Origin: Prosthecochloris marina
Lineage (GTDB): Bacteria > Bacteroidota > Chlorobiia > Chlorobiales > Chlorobiaceae
DNA: 64,000 bases
NCBI RefSeq assembly: GCF_003182595.1
Contig: NZ_PDNZ01000001.1
Location: forward strand, 310,001 to 374,000
Reading direction: 5' to 3'
Both the position numbers and the translations under genes were made by a program. Under the pieces are notes generated by a model that saw only the letters and a program-made list of their open reading frames with translations, was not told the DNA's origin and did no database searches. Within the stretch, counting starts at the first letter, position 1; each line of letters opens with the position of its first letter. Shown here in pieces: positions 18,619-28,013 of the stretch.

Positions 18619-19460
18619 TATATCCTCGCTCCCGTCAACTTGACAAAAACATCCTCGAGACTCGACCGGCGTATGGTCAAACGGCCCTGAAGGCCGGAAG
18701 CGACACTGTCGGCTTCCCGACGGTCGCAACACATAAACTGCTCAAGTCTCCCGTCTTCGGTTATGGTATCGACAACATATTCTCCGACAAGCTTTTTCAA
18801 GCCTTTAACCGTATCGAAAGCAACCATTTTCCCTTTCGACATGATACCGACCATGTCACACAGTGCTTCGGCTTCCTCGATGTAATGCGTCGTCATGACA
18901 ACGGTGCGCCCGTCCATACCGATTTTTCGGATGACATTCCAGAAATGACGCCTTATCTGCGGATCGAGACCGATCGTGGGTTCATCGAGAAACAACACTT
19001 CCGGATCGGTCAGGAGTGCCCTTGCAAGAAGCAATCTGCGCTTCATGCCCCCGGAAAAATCCTGAACAACTCTCTCCCTGCTTTCATCGAGCTCAACAAC
19101 CGAGAGCACTTCAGAAATTTTCTTCCGTAGTCCGGCCACACGATGCAGAAGCCCGTAAATCAACAGATTTTCATACGCACTGAGCTCCCTGTCAAGATTG
19201 TTTTCCTGAGGTACGACGCCGATTCGCTCCTTGATCGAAGCAGGATCGCGTGTCACGTCGAATCCCGCGACGGAGCAGGCTCCGCCGGATGGATCGCTCA
19301 GCGTGGTCATCACCCGGATCGTCGTTGTTTTCCCAGCCCCGTTCGGTCCCAGGAGCCCGAAAACCGTACCCGGCCGAATCCGGAACGAGAGACCGTCGAC
19401 GGCGATGATCGAGCGTCCTTTCTCTCCGTAAGATTTCCTGAGTTCCGAAACTTCTATCAT
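18618..19460 (-). CDS. ABC transporter ATPase, DrrA/CcmA-like
   Basis: The 280 residues contain Walker A LLGPNGAGKTTT (37-48), the signature FSGGMKRRL, Walker B VLFLDEPTIGLD and MTTHYIEEAEALCD, the typical drug/antibiotic-type exporter pattern. A C-terminal extension follows the nucleotide-binding domain. It is paired with the ABC-2 permease by a one-base-overlap junction. The 202 nt between its start and the cbiA stop show no obvious terminator. Confidence 0.9.
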   Translation of the reverse strand: MIEVSELRKSYGEKGRSIIAVDGLSFRIRPGTVFGLLGPNGAGKTTTIRVMTTLSDPSGGACSVAGFDVTRDPASIKERIGVVPQENNLDRELSAYENLLIYGLLHRVAGLRKKISEVLSVVELDESRERVVQDFSGGMKRRLLLARALLTDPEVLFLDEPTIGLDPQIRRHFWNVIRKIGMDGRTVVMTTHYIEEAEALCDMVGIMSKGKMVAFDTVKGLKKLVGEYVVDTITEDGRLEQFMCCDRREADSVASGLQGRLTIRRSSLEDVFVKLTGARI

Positions 19461-19662
19461 GCTCTGTTTCTCCTGTGTTCAAGTGCAGAAAGTTCAGCGC
19501 AGAACATCCGACTCCGAACAGGAAAGGCAGGCACAGCCGGAATCGAACGCGGTAGGCCTGATGGCTGGACAACGAAAACAAAGGCATCACATGCCCTGAA
19601 AAAATATCTGTCTATCATTGGATATCTGTAGTAACATCAAACATGAAAATTTCGAAACATTT

Positions 19663-21036
19663 TCAATCCCTGGCGTTTTCCGGTGACGATCCGGTAACAT
19701 GCGCCTGATCGAGCAGAAACCCCGGGAAGTCGGGTGTCTCTCCCCAGTAGAGATGTACATAGGATGCAAAGGTGTTCCTTACTCTGAAAACAGCGGTATC
19801 GACAACCCTGCCACGTGCGGTCTTTATTTCAGCCACATTGTCGAGATGCCCGATTCCGCCAAGACTTGAATAGTGAAACTCATGCCCTTTGAGCTCCCTC
19901 GCATATCCTGCTGCGGAAAGATCGACTTTTCTGTACCCGAGATGTAAACGCGCATCCCGCATGGTGGTCTCGAGATCAAGAGCACCGCACATTTCATGGT
20001 TCACTCCGTCTCTCCCGGTTATCGAGTTCCCGAGATACATCATTCCACCGCATTCGGCATATGTCACGCCTCCCCGGAGAGCGAACGCTTTCACCTGCTT
20101 TCGCATCCCGGCGTTTTCAGCAAGCCTTTTCGCATAGAGCTCCGGATACCCCCCGGACAGATAGAGCATATCGGCATGGGGCAGTATCGCGTCATCGAGC
20201 GGGCTGAAAAACTCGAGTTTTCCATATTGACCGAGAATATCGAGATTTTCGGCATAGACAAAATTAAAAGCTGCATCACGTGCCACAGCGATGACGGCAT
20301 TGCCACGACCGATGCAGGAAGAGCGCGGAAAAGGCCGGGGAATTTCTACGCTGCAAAGTTGCACTATCTTTTCCACGTCAACTGTTTTACTCACATGATC
20401 AGCCATAGCGGCAATAGCCGATTCCTGATCCACGTCCGGCGCGATATTCAGGCCGAGATAGCGGTCTGAAACAGCCATCGTTTCATCCCTCGGGACATAA
20501 CCGAGAGGTTCAACCCCGACATCATGGCAAGCCTCTTTCAAAAACTCATAGTGTGACAACCTGTTGACCCGGTTGAAAATCACTCCGGCAAGACGAAGCG
20601 AAGGATCGAAGTGTTTGAATCCGTAAAGAAGCGGAGCCACAGAATAGGCAACCCCTTTTGCATCGACAATGAGAACAACCGGGATACCGAGCATACCGGC
20701 AATCGCGGCACTGCTTCCTTCGGACTTGACCGAACCGTCAAACAACCCCATAACTCCTTCGACAACAGCGGCATCGGCTTCAGCACAGTGCTGAAGGAAT
20801 ACTCCCTTCACATGATCTTCGGAAGCCATGAAGATATCGAGATTTCTTCCCTGCCTGCCTCTCCCGTCAAACCTCGAGGCCAGTGTATGGAGATAGGTAT
20901 CGAGATAATCGGGGCCGCACTTGAACGGCTGGACATCCACGCCTTTCCGCGCAAGAATGCGCAACAGTGCAAGCGTCAGAGTAGTCTTGCCTGTATTACT
21001 GGAAGGAGCCCCCAGCAGAAAAGCCGGTTTAATCAT
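19663..21036 (-). CDS. cbiA: Cobyrinic acid a,c-diamide synthase
   Basis: The 457-residue protein has the N-terminal P-loop GAPSSNTGKTT (9-19), FKCGPDYLD and EGVMGLFDG, and a C-terminal glutamine amidotransferase domain with the nucleophile cysteine in YAECGGMMYLG. CbiA amidates carboxylates a and c of cobyrinic acid with ATP and glutamine. It is the last gene of the riboswitch-controlled operon beginning at 29231, 65 nt after cobA. The length matches CbiA (about 450). Confidence 0.95.
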   Translation of the reverse strand: MIKPAFLLGAPSSNTGKTTLTLALLRILARKGVDVQPFKCGPDYLDTYLHTLASRFDGRGRQGRNLDIFMASEDHVKGVFLQHCAEADAAVVEGVMGLFDGSVKSEGSSAAIAGMLGIPVVLIVDAKGVAYSVAPLLYGFKHFDPSLRLAGVIFNRVNRLSHYEFLKEACHDVGVEPLGYVPRDETMAVSDRYLGLNIAPDVDQESAIAAMADHVSKTVDVEKIVQLCSVEIPRPFPRSSCIGRGNAVIAVARDAAFNFVYAENLDILGQYGKLEFFSPLDDAILPHADMLYLSGGYPELYAKRLAENAGMRKQVKAFALRGGVTYAECGGMMYLGNSITGRDGVNHEMCGALDLETTMRDARLHLGYRKVDLSAAGYARELKGHEFHYSSLGGIGHLDNVAEIKTARGRVVDTAVFRVRNTFASYVHLYWGETPDFPGFLLDQAHVTGSSPENARD

Positions 21037-21101
21037 GAGTATTATCCCTCACGCCGCCACTGCATACCTTTCCAGTGATGTATCCAGTCCTGTTTTTTCT
21101 T

Positions 21102-21926
21102 TCACAATTCCTGCCGGTACATTTCTTCATTGTCTTCTTTCTGTTCGGATGTATTCAGAATACCTGCCGATGTTGAAAAAAGCTCTTTAACGGGAAGAGT
21201 ATGCTCACCGATAAAAAAAACTGCCGGCGTCTCGATATCCTGTTCCCTGATGACATCACCAATGGTCTCGAGCATTCCCGTAATCACTTTCTGATCACAA
21301 AGCGAAACTTTCGATACAATGCTTACCTGAAGGGATACAGGTAAACGAGCATCGAGCAAACGGTTGACAATTGTCTCAAAATTTTTCATCCCCATATACA
21401 TCACGACCGGACTGCCTTCCCTGAGCAGAGCGAGAACACCCTGAAACTGCTCGAATGAATAGCTTGCCGTATGACCGGTACAGAACAACAGGGAGCTTGT
21501 TCTGTTTCGTTCGGTAACGGGAATCTGCAACATATTCGCAGCAGCAAGACCTGCGGTTATACCGGGAATAACCTCTGCCTCGATGCCTTTTTCCATGAGA
21601 GCCCGTACCTCTTCGACACCCCGGCCAAAAACAAAGGGATCACCCGCCTTGAGACGAACACAATACTTTCCTTCCAGAGCATAGCCGATCATCATTGCAT
21701 TGATACGCTCCTGTCGTTTCTCCTGGTCCTGACCGTCACCACAGCGCTTACCGACATTGACGGTTTCTGCATCATCCGGGACAAGCTTCAGTATTTCCTT
21801 TGAAATCAACGAATCATGCAATACGACATCGGCATCCTGCAGCCGTTTTAAAACTTTTAGCGTAAGAAGTTCAGGATCTCCCGGACCCGCACCCGCGATA
21901 GTTACAATTCCTTTTTTATCGATCAT
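21102..21926 (-). CDS. cobA: Uroporphyrinogen-III C-methyltransferase
   Basis: The 274-residue protein has SUMT signatures: GAGPGDPELLTLK, VGKRCGDG, VRLKAGDPFVFGRG and PGITAGLAAA. It methylates uroporphyrinogen III at C2 and C7 to precorrin-2, the entry to corrin and siroheme synthesis. No CysG-type dehydrogenase/ferrochelatase domain is fused. It lies within the salvage operon rather than with the cbi ring genes. Confidence 0.95.
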   Translation of the reverse strand: MIDKKGIVTIAGAGPGDPELLTLKVLKRLQDADVVLHDSLISKEILKLVPDDAETVNVGKRCGDGQDQEKRQERINAMMIGYALEGKYCVRLKAGDPFVFGRGVEEVRALMEKGIEAEVIPGITAGLAAANMLQIPVTERNRTSSLLFCTGHTASYSFEQFQGVLALLREGSPVVMYMGMKNFETIVNRLLDARLPVSLQVSIVSKVSLCDQKVITGMLETIGDVIREQDIETPAVFFIGEHTLPVKELFSTSAGILNTSEQKEDNEEMYRQEL

Positions 21927-21980
21927 AGAGCTGTGCTGTCTATTCGAACTGTCATAATAGCTCTGGAGATATAATGAATT

Positions 21981-23483
21981 TCACTGTTTTCCGAGCAGGA
22001 GACCATAATCGAGCCTGTCATAAAAAGTCTTCTGTCTCAATCTTTCGATGTCGAGCGTTACCGAGCACCCTTCACCGTTTTTTGACGATACCTCTGCCCA
22101 TCGGTAGTGCCCTTCAGGCGGCTGGCAGATAAATGCACGGTTATTGCCAGAGACGGCAAGTCCCGTCTGCTCGATCGAGCGGGCACCGAGTACCCGTTGA
22201 TCATGATCGTTCAGGCAAGAAGCCGAACAGACAATAAGATCACACCCTTGTTTTGCACAGGCGATCACCATCTCCGGATGGTACAGTTCATCCTTGAAAG
22301 CCAAAGCAATTCTGGCATTGTCGAGATCTATAAAACAATGCTGCCCATACTTTTTCGATCGGAGAGAGAGATTACCGTTTTTCTCGGCAAATGCAATTAC
22401 CGTGCTTCCGTCTTTTTCAGAAACAACGCCCGTACATACGTTTACCTGACTTTTTCGGGCTGCAAGAGCCAGACGATTCAGTACGTCTTCATTATCTCCG
22501 GCAATACCGGCAGGAAGCACCAGCAACGCTGTTTTCTCTCCACTGTATGCATCTACCGTTTCTTCAAGTCTATCACCGGTGAAAAGTTCTTCTGCAGGAA
22601 AAGAGCGAGAGGCAACACTCATCTTCGCCGCTTCAGGAAGCTTGTAATAGCTTGTCAAATCAGCGGCATAACGCATATCGAGATACATCGGAGTATAGAG
22701 CGAAGGTTCCCTCGAACGCAGTTGCGTTTCACGACAGGAGGGTAGTTTTCCACCTTCAAGGGGCAAATCTGCAAAAAAGATATCCGACGTACAACTGCAT
22801 GACTCGAGGATTTTCGTACCGTCAGGCCCGTAAATACAGGAATAGGCATCCTCACACGACATGGTTTTATCCTTCCCCGACCGGTTGCAGGCAGCAAGGA
22901 AAAAGCCGTTTTCTTTCGCCCTGACCTGCCAGAGCTCTCTCGGATCAAGAGATCCGCCTGGCCAATTGGCCGGTACAAGCAAAAGATCAACTCCGTTCAG
23001 GGAAGACATCCTTGGAATGGCCCCGTAATAGGTATCGGAACAGATCAAAACGCCAACCCTCCCCCAGGGGGTTTCAAAAGAATTGCGCTGGAACGACGTT
23101 CCGGCACATGCCCAACGGACCTCAGCCGTGACTTTCCGGTAATTCAACAGCAGCGCTCCATCAGGACCGATAACGGCGGCAGCATTGTAATAGATATCGG
23201 TCCGCTCATCTTTTTCGGGATAACCAAGCACGATGAAACAGCCGTAGCGTGAAGCCACCTGTCGTAAAGCCGTCACCGTGGACCCCTCTTGTGATTCAAC
23301 CAGGCATGCTATTTCATCGCGTGAACCGAAGCTATAACCGGAAACAGCAAGTTCGGTATTGACAATAATCCTGGCACCATTTTCTGCCGCCCTCTCGTTG
23401 AACAGGACCAACTCGTCACGGTTCCGCTCAGCTTCACCGTGCACGACGTCGAGATGGACAAGGGCGAGTTTCAGTCTTTCCAT
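21981..23483 (-). CDS. Two-domain carbon-nitrogen hydrolase (nitrilase superfamily) coupled to cbiZ
   Basis: The N-terminal domain (about 1-270) has the nitrilase triad: Glu44 in VNTELAVSGY, Lys117 in NYRKVTAE and Cys148 in LICSDTYYG. The C-terminal half looks like a second, degenerate nitrilase fold: LLVLPAGIAGDN lacks the glutamate, and IALAFKDELYHPE has no nucleophile cysteine. The family hydrolyses amides or nitriles in the cytoplasm. Its start overlaps the cbiZ stop by 13 nt and cobA follows, so action on a corrinoid amide or a related nitrogen compound is plausible. It is not NadE- or Lnt-like: no synthetase domain or membrane segments. Confidence 0.8.
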   Translation of the reverse strand: MERLKLALVHLDVVHGEAERNRDELVLFNERAAENGARIIVNTELAVSGYSFGSRDEIACLVESQEGSTVTALRQVASRYGCFIVLGYPEKDERTDIYYNAAAVIGPDGALLLNYRKVTAEVRWACAGTSFQRNSFETPWGRVGVLICSDTYYGAIPRMSSLNGVDLLLVPANWPGGSLDPRELWQVRAKENGFFLAACNRSGKDKTMSCEDAYSCIYGPDGTKILESCSCTSDIFFADLPLEGGKLPSCRETQLRSREPSLYTPMYLDMRYAADLTSYYKLPEAAKMSVASRSFPAEELFTGDRLEETVDAYSGEKTALLVLPAGIAGDNEDVLNRLALAARKSQVNVCTGVVSEKDGSTVIAFAEKNGNLSLRSKKYGQHCFIDLDNARIALAFKDELYHPEMVIACAKQGCDLIVCSASCLNDHDQRVLGARSIEQTGLAVSGNNRAFICQPPEGHYRWAEVSSKNGEGCSVTLDIERLRQKTFYDRLDYGLLLGKQ

Positions 23484-24613
23484 TTTTCACTATAGCCAAG
23501 CGCACACGAAGCGTACACGAATTCCAGAAAATCATGATTGTTCATACTGACAGGTTCCAATGACAGTATCCGGGAGAAATCGGCATAACGTTCAACACGA
23601 TGAGAGATCCCGGTGGCAAGCTGCGCTCCGTGCATGATAAAAATCTCCCTCATGCATGATTGCGGAAGAATGCCCCAGGCCACCTTATCCCGGGCGTGCA
23701 CCAGCGAACATGATGCCCCGACCGCTACGGGGTCACGATCGAGGCTGTTGAAATTACGCCTGAAAACCGCTGCCGTTTCTTCCTGTAGCCTGCGGGCGAT
23801 GGACTCTGTCATATGCTCACGACCGGCGCCGAAACGCTTGATATGCTCCAGGATGGAACGCTGATTGCCGGGAGTCAATGAATTCTGCAATGCAAGCGTC
23901 TTCCTTATAGCTCCTGAAACAGCTGATCCTATAAGTTCTCCGAGTTTGGCATGCTTGCCTGCACTTGTCAGCGGCGTATCGCCGGTCAGCGCACAGGCCA
24001 CAGCGATCTGATCCGTACCGGTTCCAGTCGCAAGACCATCGGAATACCTCGAGGACACCGCAAGTTCCTGCAAAACGGCGGTTTTGGCTTCAGTCACGGT
24101 CATGATGGTTCGGACCATGGCTCCACGTGTCAGCTCCCGATTGATGAGCAGTATGGTGTTTATGGTCCCATGAGGCTCTTTTCCGCCTTTTTCAAGAGGT
24201 TCGAACACACCGTCCTGTTCCCAGACAGAGGCAGGATCCCCGACCCTTCCGGCGTTACCTTCAACCCCTCCGGTACAAATCGCGGTCACTTCCAGATTCT
24301 TGAACGACTTCGTTTCGATAGCGGCATAGTTCATGTTTGCCGCCGTACCGAGAGAAGCTGTTTTTTCAGGAAGCTCGAAACGCTCACACAATCCCTGCAA
24401 ATAACGTTCAGGAGCCGACAGTACGGTTTTGAGTTCTTTTCTGCTGTGGCCCGCGGGCTCGCAAGACTGATGATTGAATAGACATTCGAGATCCTCATGA
24501 ATCCCGCCGTTCACTCTGCAGGTTGAAATCACCCTGTGCGGCCTGTTGAATCGCACAATCAGCATTTTTCGCTCCCTGTGAACCTCTGCTGCACCGTAGT
24601 CGCCCAACTTCAT
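23471..24613 (-). CDS. cbiZ: Adenosylcobinamide amidohydrolase
   Basis: I choose ATG 24613 because AAAGGAG lies 9 nt upstream. The 380-residue protein matches CbiZ in its conserved blocks: SLGTAANMNYAA, AICTGGVEGNAGRVGDPA, GTINTILLINRELT, SRYSDGLATGTGTDQIAVA and TSAGKHAKLGELIG. CbiZ cleaves the aminopropanol linkage of adenosylcobinamide or (pseudo)cobamides to adenosylcobyric acid, allowing remodelling of salvaged corrinoids. An N-terminal region of about 90 residues precedes the core. Its position after the importer genes fits salvage then remodelling. Confidence 0.93.
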   Translation of the reverse strand: MKLGDYGAAEVHRERKMLIVRFNRPHRVISTCRVNGGIHEDLECLFNHQSCEPAGHSRKELKTVLSAPERYLQGLCERFELPEKTASLGTAANMNYAAIETKSFKNLEVTAICTGGVEGNAGRVGDPASVWEQDGVFEPLEKGGKEPHGTINTILLINRELTRGAMVRTIMTVTEAKTAVLQELAVSSRYSDGLATGTGTDQIAVACALTGDTPLTSAGKHAKLGELIGSAVSGAIRKTLALQNSLTPGNQRSILEHIKRFGAGREHMTESIARRLQEETAAVFRRNFNSLDRDPVAVGASCSLVHARDKVAWGILPQSCMREIFIMHGAQLATGISHRVERYADFSRILSLEPVSMNNHDFLEFVYASCALGYSEKWKD

Positions 24614-24649
24614 ATGACAATACTCCTTTTGCTTCATCGTCCCCGGCTT

Positions 24650-25831
24650 TCATCGCTTTTCAAGGCGCCTGTAATATTTCAGGGTATGGTCCGGCAAGAC
24701 TTCGGGATGAAAAATAGTGATAAGATCGGCAAGTAAAACATGCGGTTCAACCATACCGCTATCCCAGAAACGGTTCCGCCCGTTTTCAAACCGATAGTTA
24801 TTGTTGTTATATACCATTCCTTTCTTGACGGAACTGAACAACCGGTACCGTTCATCGATTTCCAGCAAACCGTCGAGATCGGTTACCCTGAAATGGGTGT
24901 TCACCCAAAAATCCGCTTTCATGCCGGCATCCATGGCAACCTCATGGCTCAGAATATGCCCCCTATCGGTCTCCTGACCTCTGAAAAGATATTCACTCCC
25001 GGCATGTTCGAGCATGGTGACGAACCAGCGAGAAGACCCCATGATCGACCATGCGCCTTTCCTGCTGTACCCGGTTATTACCGAAGGCTTCCGGGTTAAA
25101 TGTTCGGCTGTTTTCTGGACATCGAGGTACGCCTGCTCCTGCTTTTCGAATATACTGGCGGCAAGCGAATCTTTTTCAAAAAAAGCCCCCATGAACTTGA
25201 TCCATTCAAGTGCACCGAGAGGATGCTCCTCGAGTGACGCACAGAAAAAACCCGGACGGAGTCCGTAGGCCATCATTTTTTCAAAGATGTCGGAGGATGC
25301 GCTGGTCACATTGACAAAAGCGAGGTCAGGATCGATCTTGACCAGGGTTTCCATGTTCAATCCACGCATATAACCTGTCACCGGAAGCGCTCCGCTGTCT
25401 ATCATTTTGTGCACCCGGTCCTGCCCGATTCTGCGCTTTCCGGAAACCCCGGCTATGGCATCGAAACAGTCGAGCATTTCTATCAGCGATACATGAAAAC
25501 CGTTTTCACAGGTCACCCGCTTCAGGGGAATTCTGACCACTGCGGCCGTTCCTCTGTCTTCAGGGACCGATCGGTCATGCGGCACAAGCAAATATGCATA
25601 ATCGATACCGATATCCGTCCCTTCCGGAGAAAGTACCTTTACCAGAGTACAACCGTCATCGCGCTTCATGATGGAAAATCGACTGGCATATTTGACCGTT
25701 TGCATCTTCGCTTTCCCGTCGGCCGTCACAGCCTGTTCATCCGATACTGAAGAACAAGACGTTCCAAGCAATGTGGCCATCAGAGCCAGAAAAACGATCC
25801 AGCCCCCATATCCTTGCATCACGGCTCTCAT
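24650..25831 (-). CDS. Periplasmic binding lipoprotein, second paralogue of the operon
   Basis: The 393-residue protein has a lipoprotein signal (LLGTSCSS lipobox). It aligns clearly with the binding protein at 28014-29231: YASRFSI/YAKGFSL, YLLVPHDRSVP/YLLIPKESPLP, VVRIPLKRV/VVRTPVERV, YNNNNYRFENG/YNNNRLLNPAG and FHPEVLPD/LHPDLFPE. The start overlaps the ATPase stop by 4 nt; ATG 25819 is an alternative. It belongs to the BtuF/FecB group. Two different receptors for one importer suggest different ligands, such as complete and incomplete corrinoids. Confidence 0.85.
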   Translation of the reverse strand: MRAVMQGYGGWIVFLALMATLLGTSCSSVSDEQAVTADGKAKMQTVKYASRFSIMKRDDGCTLVKVLSPEGTDIGIDYAYLLVPHDRSVPEDRGTAAVVRIPLKRVTCENGFHVSLIEMLDCFDAIAGVSGKRRIGQDRVHKMIDSGALPVTGYMRGLNMETLVKIDPDLAFVNVTSASSDIFEKMMAYGLRPGFFCASLEEHPLGALEWIKFMGAFFEKDSLAASIFEKQEQAYLDVQKTAEHLTRKPSVITGYSRKGAWSIMGSSRWFVTMLEHAGSEYLFRGQETDRGHILSHEVAMDAGMKADFWVNTHFRVTDLDGLLEIDERYRLFSSVKKGMVYNNNNYRFENGRNRFWDSGMVEPHVLLADLITIFHPEVLPDHTLKYYRRLEKR

Positions 25832-26925
25832 GCTACGATCTCCGAGTCTGTCTTGTTCTTTTTGATACAGCTGATGACGCTGCCGATATCCTGAATCTCG
25901 AACGGTTCACCGCTTTTTCCATTATAATAACGCCACCAACGGTTACCCCTGTCCTCCGAAACCTCTATCCTGCAGGGCAATGATGCATCGATGACAACTT
26001 TGTAACCGATCCTCTCGAGCGCTCTTTTCGTCCAATAAGCAAGGGTTCCTTCTCCGACAAGACCTATACAACCCTCGTGGTGCTGATTTATCCTGAACGA
26101 ACCTGACTCCCGATCAAACTCGAATCCGTTACGCTTGAAGGCTTTTTCGAGTCTACCGTCAAGAATAAGCTCTTCAGGCATCCCCGAGATCATCTCGATG
26201 TTTTTTCCACTCTCTTCTGCCTGAACGGGACTCATCAACCAGATCCTGTCAGCTGCCTGAAGCGCAAGGTCGAGTTCATGCGTAGACATCACGATAGATT
26301 TCCCTCGCTCTCTCGCCAGTTGCTTCAAAAGACGAACGACCTCGATGCGATTGGGAAGATCAAGATGAGCGGTAGGCTCATCGAGCAGAATAACGGGTGT
26401 ATCCTGGGCAAGTGCACGCGCAATCATGACCTTCTGGCGTTCACCGTCGCTCAGATCACTGATGTGACGACAAGCGAACCGTCGTGTACCGGTAATGGCT
26501 ATGGCCTCCCTGACAACGGTTTCATCATCCTTTGAAAGCTTCCCCATCCAGCCGGTATAAGGATAACGGCCAAGAGCGACAAGGGCATACACCGAAAGAT
26601 TACCGGTCATGACCCTGTCGGTAAGCACGAGGCTGAGAAGTCTTGCCGTTTCTTTGGTCGAAAGCCTTTCAAGAGATCTGCCATCAAGGGTCACATGTCC
26701 ACCGAGAGGCTTCTGTACACCGGCAATGGTTCTCATCAATGTCGATTTTCCAGACCCGTTGGGCCCCAGCAGACAAACCAGCTCCCCTTTGGCGAGGTCG
26801 AGAGACAGATTGTCCGCAACAACTTTTCCGGGATACTTGCGACCATGCTTTTCCGCTTCTTTGACAAGGCGACGGTTCTGATATCCGATCGCCAGATCGT
26901 GAGTCAGTAACACTTCGTTCTTCAT
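25828..26925 (-). CDS. ABC importer ATPase with C-terminal extension
   Basis: ATG 26925 overlaps the permease stop (ATGA); longer readings run inside the permease gene. The 365-residue protein has Walker A GPNGSGKST (54-62), the signature LSDGERQKV, Walker B VILLDEPTAHLD and STHELDLALQ. A charged insertion (about 20-35) follows the first strand. About 110 residues beyond the normal domain end include CIGLVGEGTLAYWTKR and RWWRYYNGKSGE, of unknown role. It powers the importer formed with the permease at 26922. Confidence 0.9.
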   Translation of the reverse strand: MKNEVLLTHDLAIGYQNRRLVKEAEKHGRKYPGKVVADNLSLDLAKGELVCLLGPNGSGKSTLMRTIAGVQKPLGGHVTLDGRSLERLSTKETARLLSLVLTDRVMTGNLSVYALVALGRYPYTGWMGKLSKDDETVVREAIAITGTRRFACRHISDLSDGERQKVMIARALAQDTPVILLDEPTAHLDLPNRIEVVRLLKQLARERGKSIVMSTHELDLALQAADRIWLMSPVQAEESGKNIEMISGMPEELILDGRLEKAFKRNGFEFDRESGSFRINQHHEGCIGLVGEGTLAYWTKRALERIGYKVVIDASLPCRIEVSEDRGNRWWRYYNGKSGEPFEIQDIGSVISCIKKNKTDSEIVA

Positions 26926-28013
26926 GCAAACGACGACTTGAGGTTTCTGTTCTTCATGATAACCCAGATAACGACAGGAGAACCGATCAAAGCGGTAACG
27001 GCATTGATCGGAAGGGTGGTCTGGCTTCCCGGCATCTGGGCGATGATATCGCATACCAACATCAGAATCGCCCCGACAAGGCAGGAACTGGGCATAAGAA
27101 AACGATGATCGGAAGTATTGAGAATCGATCGTGTCAGGTGGGGAACGGCTATACCGATAAAGCCTATAGGGCCGCAGAAGCCGGTTACGCTTCCGGCAAG
27201 CAGACTTGTAGCGGCAATGACGGTAATCCGGACATAGAGCGTACTCATCCCGAGACTGCGCGCGTAATTCTCTCCGAGAAGCATGACATTGAGAGACTTG
27301 GACGCAGCAAAGGAAATCATGAGCCCTATGCCGACTACGATTGCCAGAACATACAGTTGGCTCCCCAGCACACCGCCGAGACTGCCGAATGTCCAGATCA
27401 GGTAATCCTGTATCTGTTCAGGTTCACTGAAATACTGCCAGATACTGATGATCGATATCGTGATATTTCCAACCATGATACCGACAATGAGCAGTACGAT
27501 ATTATCCTTGATCCGCACCGCTATCCCCAGCACGATAAGAAGAACGAACGCAGCTCCAAGGGTTGAAGCGACAACGATGAGCCAGCTCCCGCCAAGCCCG
27601 AGCTGGCGGATGGCAAAGGCATTTGCTGCCGCGCCGGATGCCAGCATGACCATGGCCACTCCAAGGCTGGCACCTGCCGAAATACCCAGTACAGAAGGTC
27701 CTGCCAGAGGATTTCGGAACAACGTCTGCATCTGTAAACCACTTGCCGACAGTGCCGCTCCGGCGATGACGGCGGTAAGCGCTTTCGGAATCCGGATATA
27801 GGTAACGATCTTTTCCCAGGCTTCGTTCTCTGAACCTTTTCCGAACACGATATCAATAATGTTTCCAAGAGGTATTTTTACCGACCCGAGTGCAAGGTCG
27901 AGCATAAAAAAAAAGGCCATTATCACAAAAAGCAGAGCGATCAGACTGTTTTTTGGAGAAAGAAGAGGCCAGGAATGTTCCGGGCTTGTTTGACTGTCCA
28001 CCTTTATGCCCAT
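26922..28013 (-). CDS. FecCD/BtuC-type ABC importer permease
   Basis: The 363-residue protein has about ten membrane helices and FecCD motifs: YIRIPKALTAVIAGAALSAS, FRNPLAGPSVLGISAGASLG, LGENYARSLGM and GPIGFIGIAVPHLTR. It begins directly after the stop of the first binding protein. Under the same riboswitch as cbiZ and cbiA, it is predicted to import corrinoids. Confidence 0.9.
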   Translation of the reverse strand: MGIKVDSQTSPEHSWPLLSPKNSLIALLFVIMAFFFMLDLALGSVKIPLGNIIDIVFGKGSENEAWEKIVTYIRIPKALTAVIAGAALSASGLQMQTLFRNPLAGPSVLGISAGASLGVAMVMLASGAAANAFAIRQLGLGGSWLIVVASTLGAAFVLLIVLGIAVRIKDNIVLLIVGIMVGNITISIISIWQYFSEPEQIQDYLIWTFGSLGGVLGSQLYVLAIVVGIGLMISFAASKSLNVMLLGENYARSLGMSTLYVRITVIAATSLLAGSVTGFCGPIGFIGIAVPHLTRSILNTSDHRFLMPSSCLVGAILMLVCDIIAQMPGSQTTLPINAVTALIGSPVVIWVIMKNRNLKSSFA

